A DNA stretch of 11,715 nucleotides from an uncultured Lachnospiraceae bacterium (GTDB lineage Bacteria; Bacillota; Clostridia; Lachnospirales; Lachnospiraceae), in assembly GCA_902766845.1 (NCBI GenBank), contig CACXFD010000152.1, forward strand, positions 1 through 11,715, in the 5' to 3' direction. This document shows, in pieces, positions 5,883-11,715 of this stretch. Under the pieces are notes generated by a model. The model was given only the letters and a program-made list of their open reading frames with translations, did no database searches and was not told where the DNA came from. A program made the translations under genes and the position numbers. Position 1 is the stretch's first letter, and each line of letters opens with the position of its first letter.

Positions 5883-6518
5883 ATGTCATACAGAGTGTAC
5901 ACAAGTGACGTGACATTACCAGTAACGTATGTATGGAAATGCTCACATTGTGGAGAAGTCAATGCATCCTCACAAGAGATTACGACTACTGGAAAAACGA
6001 CATCATTGGGTGGTGGGTTTAATGCGGATGCAAGTTCTATGGCAACATTTGCCGCGCAGCAAGCAATGATGGGTCATGCAGGTGTTTTGTCGGGACGTCG
6101 AGGCGGGTATGAGCAGTACCGAAAAATGAAACTGTCATGCGAGTGTAAGAAGTGTGGGCATAAAGAAATCTGGGCGCGTAGTTCGATTGCGCAGATTACG
6201 AAGCCTCTGGTTATTATCGGGTTAGTCATTTGCGCCTTGGTTGCAGGCTACAAGTTGATCTTCTTAGACAAATGGATCCCACTACTTATGCTCTATATAG
6301 CGATTGGGCTTATAGGCTTTTATTTGATTTCCTATATTGTGGACAAGGTATTTTTCATGCGGTATATGGATAAGAAACTGAGTGGAGTAGATCAATTGTC
6401 GTTTCCGCATTTGGTTTTGTTTAACTACTCTTTACCAACTTGTTGGCAGCCGTTCCAAAAGGATGTTGAAAAGGCACTTCGAGAAGAAAAACAGGCATTG
6501 GACAGTAGGGAAGTATGA
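5883..6518 (+). CDS. Zinc-ribbon, two-TM membrane protein of unknown function
   Basis: I do not recognise this 211-residue protein as a named family. Residues 15-95 hold a probable split zinc ribbon: C20-x2-C23 (KCSHCGEVN) and C86, C88-x2-C91 (CECKKCGHKE), separated by a 62-residue insert rich in Gly, Ala, Ser and Met. Two adjacent hydrophobic stretches follow, about 107-127 and 130-157, likely a membrane hairpin, and then a charged C-terminal region (158-211). The domain order suggests a cytoplasmic metal-binding head anchored in the membrane. The start at 5883 is preferred because AGGGGGG lies at 5871-5877; the in-frame ATG at 5835 lacks a ribosome binding site. The gene has its own strong promoter and its own terminator, so it is a separate transcription unit from the RM operon. 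Its AT-rich composition contrasts sharply with the DNA to its left. Role unknown; association with defence is positional only. Confidence 0.75.
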   Translation: MSYRVYTSDVTLPVTYVWKCSHCGEVNASSQEITTTGKTTSLGGGFNADASSMATFAAQQAMMGHAGVLSGRRGGYEQYRKMKLSCECKKCGHKEIWARSSIAQITKPLVIIGLVICALVAGYKLIFLDKWIPLLMLYIAIGLIGFYLISYIVDKVFFMRYMDKKLSGVDQLSFPHLVLFNYSLPTCWQPFQKDVEKALREEKQALDSREV

Positions 6519-6525
6519 TTGGCCC

Positions 6526-6560
6526 AGAAGAAGAGAAGCCGAGGCTTTTCTTCTTTTTTC
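6526..6560 (+). terminator. Intrinsic terminator of the zinc-ribbon gene
   Basis: The arm 6526-6540 (ending GAAGCC) pairs with 6543-6557 (starting GGCTTT) through 15 pairs including two G-T wobbles, and the descending side continues into a T-rich run to 6559. It begins 7 nt after the stop codon. The A/G-rich ascending side mirrors the T/C-rich tail, so it is weaker in the opposite direction. Confidence 0.85.
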
Positions 6561-6584
6561 TGTTAAGGCAAGTAATTGAAAGTG

Positions 6585-6598
6585 TGTCATAATTGACA
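6585..6598. promoter_or_regulatory. Candidate operator (dyad) over the -35 box
   Basis: TGTCA-TAAT-TGACA is a perfect 5-bp dyad whose right arm forms most of the TTGACA -35 box of the next promoter. A dimeric DNA-binding protein seated here would block RNA polymerase. The first gene downstream encodes an HTH protein, a natural candidate for autoregulation, though short dyads also occur by chance in promoters because TGACA is itself part of the -35 box. Confidence 0.45.
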
Positions 6599-6621
6599 TT
6601 ATTCGCTTTTCGGACTATAAT
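6593..6621 (+). promoter_or_regulatory. Perfect-consensus sigma-A promoter for the hth-hsdMSR unit
   Basis: TTGACA (6593-6598), a 17-nt spacer and TATAAT (6616-6621) match the sigma-A consensus at all twelve positions with optimal spacing. Transcription would begin near 6628, about 40 nt before the HTH gene. No good promoter or terminator is seen between the HTH gene and hsdM, so it probably drives the whole operon. Confidence 0.92.
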
Positions 6622-6669
6622 TGATTTTGGCATTTTGCACAAACACAGACAGGAAAAGCGAGGCCTTTA

Positions 6670-6867
6670 ATGGAATTCCTATCTACCAAACAGACATCCG
6701 AAAAGTGGGGCATCAGCGCCCGCAGGATCCAGATCCTCTGCGCGGAAAACCGTGTTGCAGGAGCCATACGCGTAGGCAAGACCTGGATCATTCCCGCACG
6801 CGCGGAAAAGCCCAAGGACGGACGGGTGAAGAGCGGGAAATATGTAAAAGCCCATCCGGAAGAATAA
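6670..6867 (+). CDS. Small winged-HTH / excisionase-like DNA-binding protein
   Basis: This 65-residue protein has the layout of the short MerR/excisionase-like HTH group: a recognition-helix region STKQTSEKWGISARRIQILC (5-24), a turn ENRVAGA (26-32) and a wing-like IRVGKTWIIP strand pair (33-42), then a basic, Pro/Lys-rich tail. Such proteins bind DNA as transcription regulators or recombination accessory factors. It is the first gene after a perfect sigma-A promoter and lies 73 nt upstream of hsdM, so a controller role for the RM operon is the simplest reading; a role as excisionase is less likely because no integrase is visible. The start follows GCGAGG (6658-6663) with 6-nt spacing. A longer overlapping frame from 6621 begins within the -10 box and is discounted. 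Confidence 0.85.
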   Translation: MEFLSTKQTSEKWGISARRIQILCAENRVAGAIRVGKTWIIPARAEKPKDGRVKSGKYVKAHPEE

Positions 6868-6881
6868 GCATTTTAAGACAT

Positions 6882-6900
6882 GTTGACGTGAAAAGATACC
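6882..6900 (+). repeat. 19-nt direct repeat, copy 2
   Basis: GTTGACGTGAAAAGATACC differs from 5781-5799 only at positions 7 and 9. It lies between the HTH gene and hsdM. Although it contains TTGACG, no acceptable -10 stands 16-18 nt downstream, so unlike copy 1 it is not an obvious promoter; conservation beyond the -35 motif suggests a bound site or a shared origin. Confidence 0.5.
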
Positions 6901-6940
6901 GCATTAAGAAAAGCACGAAGCAATAAAAAGGGGTATGAAT

Positions 6941-8695
6941 ATGGCAAGCGACAAGTTTACTGTTGTAGGAACAAACATTCAGGAAAAGGCAACGGTTATC
7001 TGGAACGTTGCAAATCACCTGTTCGGATTTTTTAAGCCTCACGAATACGGCCTGGTTATTCTTCCAATGACGGTCGTGAAGCGTTTTCATGACTGCCTGC
7101 TTCCTACGCATCAGGCAGTACTGGACACCTATGAGAAAGTAAAGAAACTGGCGGTCATTGACGGCTTTCTTCGGAAAGCGTCCGGATATCAGTTCTACAA
7201 CACTAGCAAGTTCACGTTCGAAAGCCTTCTGGCGGATCCTGAAAACATTGAGAGTAATTTCCGCGACTATCTGAACGGGTTCTCCTCCAATGTACAGGAT
7301 GTGTTGGCAAAGTTTGATTTTGATACGATCATCAAACGCATGGTCGAATGCGGCTCGTTATACCTTATCATCAAGGAGTTTGCATCCGAAAAGGGCTATC
7401 TGGGCCCGGACAAGATCAGCGCCGTAGACTGCGGATATATTTTTGAGGATCTGGTACGCCGGTTCTCCGAGTCCTTCGGAGAGGAAGCCGGAGCTCACTT
7501 CACCAGCCGTGACATTATTTATCTGATGACAGATATCCTTCTTGCCGGGGAGGATCTGAGCAGGCAGGAAAACATCACCGTTTATGATATGACCATGGGC
7601 ACCAGCCAGATGCTTTCCTGCATGGAAGAACGCATTCACGATATCAATCCGGAGATGGAAGTCACCTGTTTCGGGCAGGAGTTCAATCCTTCCACGTTCG
7701 CGATTGCCAAGGCGGATATGATGATTCGGGGCGGTAATCCGGACAATATGAGGTTTGGCGATACACTGAGCGAAGATAAGTTCACGGACTACAACTTCCG
7801 CTATATCATTTCCAATCCACCTTTCGGCATTGACTGGAAACGAGAGCAGAAGGCAGTGGAGAAAGAAGCAGCCAAAGGTGAAGAGGGACGTTTTGCCCCG
7901 GGTCTTCCGAAGATCAGTGACGGGCAGCAGCTCTTTGTGCTGAACGGCCTGAAGAAACTGGATCCTAAAGGCAAGATGACGATTATTCAGAATGGATCTC
8001 CGCTTTTCTCCGGTGATGCCGGAAGCGGCCCGTCCAATATCCGTCAGTACATTCTGGAAAACGACTGGCTCTCCGCCATCATCCAGCTCTCTACCGACAT
8101 GTTCATGAACACTGGAATCAGCACCTATATCTGGGTATTAGATAAGGATAAGCCTGTGGAACGCGCCGGAAAGGTGCAGCTCATCGACGCAAGCCACTGC
8201 TTTACGCCCCGCCGCAAATCCATCGGGACAAAGCGTAACGATATCAGCGACACAGACCGCGCGCTGATCGTGGAAGCCTTCACCTCTTTTTCCGAAGGAG
8301 TATTCGGTGATAAGAACAGCGTGTACTGCGAGAGCAAGATCTTCAGCACAGACGAATTCGGCTACAACAAGATCGTGGTAGAGCGCCCTCAGCGTGATGA
8401 GAATGGCGAGATCGTGAAGAAGAAGGGGAAGCCAGTGGCGGACTCCTCTCTTCGTGATACAGAAAATGTACCGCTCACAGAAGATATCGACTCATACTTT
8501 GAGCGTGAGGTTCTGCCATATGCTCCGGATGCTTGGATCGACCGCAGCAAGACAAAGATCGGCTATGAGATCCCGATGACTAGGTACTTTTATGAGTATC
8601 AGGCTCCGGAGGACAGCGAAGCTATTCTCGCCCGAATCATGGATATGGAGACCAAAATCTCTGCTTCTCTTCAGGAACTGTTTGGGAGGGAATGA
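6941..8695 (+). CDS. hsdM: Type I restriction-modification system, methyltransferase subunit HsdM
   Basis: The 584-residue subunit transfers a methyl group from S-adenosylmethionine to adenine N6 in the site chosen by HsdS, working as part of M2S and R2M2S complexes. An N-terminal helical domain (about 1-165) precedes the N6_Mtase core: the FEDLVRRFSESF...GAHFTSRD entry (168-191), SAM motif I region VYDMTMGTSQML (214-225), the acidic GQEFNPSTFAIAKADM segment (245-260) and catalytic motif IV SNPPFG (291-296). ISDGQQLFVLNGL and the DAGSGPSNIRQY block (359-370) are typical of one Type I HsdM branch. Motif I lacks the usual Pro and second Gly of DPxxGxG, which appears to be a subfamily trait rather than damage. 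The start at 6941 is preferred over ATG 6935 because AAGGGG (6929-6933) sits 7 nt from the former but only 1 nt from the latter. Stop and hsdS start are 2 nt apart, indicating coupled translation. Confidence 0.97.
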   Translation: MASDKFTVVGTNIQEKATVIWNVANHLFGFFKPHEYGLVILPMTVVKRFHDCLLPTHQAVLDTYEKVKKLAVIDGFLRKASGYQFYNTSKFTFESLLADPENIESNFRDYLNGFSSNVQDVLAKFDFDTIIKRMVECGSLYLIIKEFASEKGYLGPDKISAVDCGYIFEDLVRRFSESFGEEAGAHFTSRDIIYLMTDILLAGEDLSRQENITVYDMTMGTSQMLSCMEERIHDINPEMEVTCFGQEFNPSTFAIAKADMMIRGGNPDNMRFGDTLSEDKFTDYNFRYIISNPPFGIDWKREQKAVEKEAAKGEEGRFAPGLPKISDGQQLFVLNGLKKLDPKGKMTIIQNGSPLFSGDAGSGPSNIRQYILENDWLSAIIQLSTDMFMNTGISTYIWVLDKDKPVERAGKVQLIDASHCFTPRRKSIGTKRNDISDTDRALIVEAFTSFSEGVFGDKNSVYCESKIFSTDEFGYNKIVVERPQRDENGEIVKKKGKPVADSSLRDTENVPLTEDIDSYFEREVLPYAPDAWIDRSKTKIGYEIPMTRYFYEYQAPEDSEAILARIMDMETKISASLQELFGRE

Positions 8696-8697
8696 GG

Positions 8698-9954
8698 ATG
8701 CCTAGAAAAATGAAGCCCTCTGGGATTGATTGGATCGGAGACATCCCTGCTTCGTGGGAACTTGTTAGAACAAAGAATAAGTTCTCTAATCATAAAGATG
8801 TTGCCGGAGATAAAGCGGATGATTATGAAAGGCTCGCGTTGACGCTAGGAGGCGTAATAAAGCGACCCAAGGATGACTCAACAGGTCTGCAGCCGGAGGC
8901 CTTTAACGGTTATCAAATTCTGCGTCAAAACGAGTTGGTATTCAAGTTGATAGACTTGGCAAATGTAGCCACAAGCCGTGTGGGGTATTCCCCTTATACC
9001 GGGCTTGTCTCTCCAGCTTATATCATCCTCACGCCGAGACATGAGTTTGAGAGTAAATATGGCGTCTATTTCTTTCTTTCCATGTGGCAGAGGGAAATCT
9101 TTAACCATATGGGAGATGACGGCGTTCGAAGCTCGTTAAATGCCTCTGATCTTCTCAACATACCCTATTTATCGATTCCTTATGATGAGCAAAGAAGGAT
9201 AGTTGATTTCCTTGACACCGAATGTTCCCGAATAGACGAGGTCATCGCGCAGACCCGCGCATCTATTGAGGAATACAAGAGGCTGAAGCAGTCTGTCATT
9301 ACTGAGGCGGTCACAAAGGGTATTCATTCAGACCGCCCAATGAAAGATAGTGGGATAGAGTGGATCGGAGAGATTCCAACCGATTGGGAGATTGCTCCGA
9401 TAAAAAGAGTTTTGACCGAACAGACCACAAAAACTCCAACTGGGGAGGGAGAACAACTCTCTGTCAATCAAAAGAAAGGTGTTGTAAAAACTTCTGAATC
9501 AGGAGCGGCCAACCCGTCTTTGTCTACAATTGATTGGAAATTAGTAGCAATAAACGACATTGTATTTAATAAATACAAGGCGCATTCAGGAGTATTCTTT
9601 GTTTCACAATACAATGGTATTGTTACCTTCAATTATTCTGTATTCAGATGTTTAAATAATAATTGTCCAAAGTACTTCGAGTATCAGTTTAAGACGGATG
9701 GATGTATCGCTGAATTTAGAAAACAGATGCGAGGCGTTGGGGACAGCATAAGTCCGCTGTATACTAAGGATTTGTTTAGGATCATAATCGCGGTTCCTCC
9801 AATTTCAGAACAGTATGAGATATCAGGATTTATTAGTAAAAAAATGCAAGAAATAGATTCCCTTATATCCAAGAAAGAACTGTTAATATCGGAACTAGAA
9901 AACCTTAAAAAATCGCTCATATATGAATATGTCACTGGTAAGAAGGAGGCCTAA
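8698..9954 (+). CDS. hsdS: Type I restriction-modification system, specificity subunit HsdS
   Basis: The 418-residue subunit recognises a bipartite DNA site and positions HsdM and HsdR. It has the classic duplicated layout: a short repeat SGIDWIGDIPASWEL (8-22) opens target-recognition domain 1 (about 20-160), followed by the conserved helical spacer EQRRIVDFLDTECSRID...VTKGI (165-209); a second repeat SGIEWIGEIPTDWEI (218-232) opens domain 2 (about 230-368), followed by EQYEISGFISKKMQEID...YVTGK (371-415). Length is normal, so it seems intact. The target sequence cannot be read from it. The second half is markedly AT-rich (about 34% GC over 9541-9900) compared with hsdM and with the first half, suggesting domain exchange. 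ATG 8698 is preferred because GGGAGGG (8684-8690) is 7 nt away; ATG 8692 would overlap hsdM by 4 nt and lies too close to that site. Confidence 0.96.
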   Translation: MPRKMKPSGIDWIGDIPASWELVRTKNKFSNHKDVAGDKADDYERLALTLGGVIKRPKDDSTGLQPEAFNGYQILRQNELVFKLIDLANVATSRVGYSPYTGLVSPAYIILTPRHEFESKYGVYFFLSMWQREIFNHMGDDGVRSSLNASDLLNIPYLSIPYDEQRRIVDFLDTECSRIDEVIAQTRASIEEYKRLKQSVITEAVTKGIHSDRPMKDSGIEWIGEIPTDWEIAPIKRVLTEQTTKTPTGEGEQLSVNQKKGVVKTSESGAANPSLSTIDWKLVAINDIVFNKYKAHSGVFFVSQYNGIVTFNYSVFRCLNNNCPKYFEYQFKTDGCIAEFRKQMRGVGDSISPLYTKDLFRIIIAVPPISEQYEISGFISKKMQEIDSLISKKELLISELENLKKSLIYEYVTGKKEA

Positions 9955-9956
9955 CT

Positions 9957-11715
9957 ATGGGGAAAGAGAATATGTATGTAGAGCCTGCAGACGATTTCCC
10001 TGAGGATTCTAGACAAAAACATCGTTTGGGCGAATATGCGGATAAGCTCATGGCTATGACCATGGATACCACAGAGAAGCGTTTTGAGAGTGATATCGAG
10101 GCGTTCTTCCTGTCGGCAGCCGGTGGGTATGCTAAGTGCGGGGATGCGTATGATCCGAAGCTTGGGCTGTATAAGGACACGCTGATCCGGTTCGTTAAGG
10201 ACAGCCAGCCGAAGGCGTGGCAGCGCTTTGCCAATATGAATGCGGTGGATCCGGAAAAAAAGTTCTGTCTTGCGTTCAACAATGCGTGTGACATGGACGG
10301 CGTTCTGCATGTGCTGCGGCACGGCTTCAAGCACAGGGGCGTTGCATTCCGGGTGTGCTACTTTATGCCTGAGTCCAGCCTGAACCAGCTGGATGTAGAA
10401 AACTACCGGAAGAACATTTTTCATTGCATCCGGCAGTGGCATTATAGTGCAGATAATAAGAACAGTGTTGACATGATTCTTGCCGTAAACGGCATTCCGG
10501 TGTTCGCGTTTGAGCTGAAGAATCAGTTCACCGGGCAGAGCGTGGAGAACGCTAAGAGGCAGTGGAAAACGGACCGCGATCCGCGGGAGATCTGCTTCCA
10601 GTTCAACAAGCGTATTCTCGCGTTCTTCTGTGTGGATCTGTCGGAAGTCTGGATGACCTCAAAGCTGGTTGGTGACAAGACGTATTTCCTGCCTTTCAAC
10701 CAGGGCAGCAACGGAGCCGGCAATGACGGCGGAGCGGGCAACCCCGCCAATGACGAAGGGTATCCGACCGACTATCTGTGGAAGCATGTATTCCGTGCGG
10801 ACAGCATGATGGACATCATCCAGAAGTTCATCAGCCTTCAGGGGGATAAACTGATCTTCCCGCGGTTCCATCAGCTGGATGTTGTACGGAAACTGATTGC
10901 GGATGTGAAGGCGAACGGTGCCGGACACAACTATCTGATCCAGCACTCAGCCGGATCCGGCAAGTCGAATTCGATTGCCTGGACGGCTTATCGGCTGGCC
11001 TCACTCCACGATGACCATAACAAGGCTATCTTCAGCAGCGTGATCGTGGTCACCGACCGCACGGTCCTGGACGCTCAGCTTCAGGCAACCATCTCGGGCT
11101 TTGATCATACGCTCGGCAGCGTAGAAACTATTGGTGAAGGAAAGAACTCACAGGACTTAAAGCAGGCCATCAATGACGGGGTACGCATCATCGTTACCAC
11201 ACTTCAGAAGTTCCCGGTCATTTACGAAGAGGTCGATGCCGCCAACGGCAGAAACTACGCAGTGATCTGTGACGAAGCCCATTCTTCTCAGACCGGATCC
11301 AGTGCACAGAAGCTGAAGACCGCGCTGGCGGATCTCAGGGAAGCGCTGAAAGAATATGCCGAGATTGAAGGCGTTGCGGAAGAAAAGGTGGATCCGCAGG
11401 ATAAGCTGGTGAAGGAACTGATCGCTCATGGAAAGCACAAGAACCTTTCCTTCTTTGCCTTCACGGCCACTCCGAAAGACACGACTCTGGAGATGTTCGG
11501 CACCCGGGATGAGACCGGACAGTTCCATCCGTTCCACATCTACAGCATGCATCAGGCTATTGAAGAAGGCTTCATCCTTGACGTGCTGCAGAATTATATG
11601 ACCTATAAAACCTGCTTCAGGATCGCCAACACCACGCCGGAAAATCCGGAGGTCCCGGCCTCAAGGGCAAGCAAGGTGATCAAAAAATACCAGCAGCTTC
11701 ACCCGGAAAATATCA
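9957..11715 (+). CDS. hsdR: Type I restriction-modification system, restriction subunit HsdR (3' end cut off by window)
   Basis: The frame is open from ATG 9957 to the right edge with no stop in 586 codons; a full HsdR is about 1000 residues, so the helicase C-terminal half and HsdM-binding tail are missing. HsdR cleaves unmethylated DNA far from the site after ATP-driven translocation. The N-terminal PD-(D/E)xK nuclease is visible as SVDMIL (D172) and FELKNQ (E186, K188). A Gly/Asn-rich linker (250-268) leads to the helicase: Walker A SAGSGKS (331-337), VVTDRTVLDAQL (364-375), the CDEAHSSQTG box (438-447) with DEAH at 439-442, and TATP (503-506, motif III). All visible catalytic residues are present, so the system could restrict. 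AAGGAGG at 9943-9949 sets the start, 7 nt away, and only 2 nt separate it from the hsdS stop, so it is the third gene of the operon. Confidence 0.97.
   Translation, partial: MGKENMYVEPADDFPEDSRQKHRLGEYADKLMAMTMDTTEKRFESDIEAFFLSAAGGYAKCGDAYDPKLGLYKDTLIRFVKDSQPKAWQRFANMNAVDPEKKFCLAFNNACDMDGVLHVLRHGFKHRGVAFRVCYFMPESSLNQLDVENYRKNIFHCIRQWHYSADNKNSVDMILAVNGIPVFAFELKNQFTGQSVENAKRQWKTDRDPREICFQFNKRILAFFCVDLSEVWMTSKLVGDKTYFLPFNQGSNGAGNDGGAGNPANDEGYPTDYLWKHVFRADSMMDIIQKFISLQGDKLIFPRFHQLDVVRKLIADVKANGAGHNYLIQHSAGSGKSNSIAWTAYRLASLHDDHNKAIFSSVIVVTDRTVLDAQLQATISGFDHTLGSVETIGEGKNSQDLKQAINDGVRIIVTTLQKFPVIYEEVDAANGRNYAVICDEAHSSQTGSSAQKLKTALADLREALKEYAEIEGVAEEKVDPQDKLVKELIAHGKHKNLSFFAFTATPKDTTLEMFGTRDETGQFHPFHIYSMHQAIEEGFILDVLQNYMTYKTCFRIANTTPENPEVPASRASKVIKKYQQLHPENI

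Noticed and set aside
6621..6926. Alternative 101-codon frame overlapping the HTH gene
   Set aside because: It begins inside the promoter's -10 region, shows no domain, and conflicts with the 65-aa frame that has a clear HTH and wing pattern.
5737..11715. CRISPR array, insertion sequence, integrase or tRNA at the island
   Set aside because: No regularly spaced repeats, transposase or recombinase signature, terminal inverted repeats or cloverleaf-like sequence could be found in this stretch.

Overview
The window looks like a chromosomal segment of a high-GC member of the Firmicutes (Clostridia, possibly Lachnospiraceae-like; genus not determinable by eye). The grounds are strong GGAGG-type ribosome binding sites, sigma-A style -35/-10 promoters, short intrinsic terminators and the mix of metabolic genes. 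Two DNA compositions meet near position 5740. The left half is very GC-rich. To its right the DNA falls abruptly to roughly 30% GC in the first lines and then averages around 50% GC across a defence operon, which suggests an acquired island set into a high-GC host backbone.

Left half, 1-5736: the 3' part of a GarK/GlxK-type glycerate kinase; a PlsC-type 1-acylglycerol-3-phosphate acyltransferase; and an isochorismatase-superfamily cysteine hydrolase that is probably a nicotinamidase. Convergent to the last gene is nicotinate phosphoribosyltransferase (pncB). The two would run consecutive steps of NAD salvage (nicotinamide to nicotinate to NaMN) and share an 18-bp GC-rich bidirectional terminator. 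Divergent from pncB is an ADP-ribosylglycohydrolase-family gene enlarged by three low-complexity insertions, coupled to a 56-codon ORF of unknown function. PncB feeds NAD synthesis and the hydrolase family removes ADP-ribose, so the neighbourhood has an NAD/ADP-ribose theme; that link is inference.

Right half, 5737-11715: an AT-rich, independently transcribed gene for a small zinc-ribbon/two-TM membrane protein of unknown function, with its own promoter and terminator. Next is a perfect-consensus sigma-A promoter (TTGACA-N17-TATAAT) with a dyad over its -35 box, driving a 65-aa winged-HTH/excisionase-like protein. After that comes a tightly packed Type I restriction-modification operon in the order hsdM-hsdS-hsdR, with gene gaps of 2 nt; hsdR runs off the right edge. 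HsdM and HsdS together would form the methyltransferase, and adding HsdR would give the ATP-dependent restriction enzyme. The visible key motifs are present: NPPF in HsdM, D...ExK nuclease, Walker A and DEAH in HsdR.

Nothing here proves a new defence system. The points most worth a second look are: the HTH gene with its dyad-bearing promoter as a possible controller of the RM operon; the mosaic hsdS with an AT-rich second half; the unknown zinc-ribbon membrane protein at the island edge; a 17/19-nt direct repeat flanking that gene plus the HTH gene; and a repeat-like sequence shared by an intergenic region and an insertion inside the ADP-ribosylglycohydrolase coding sequence.
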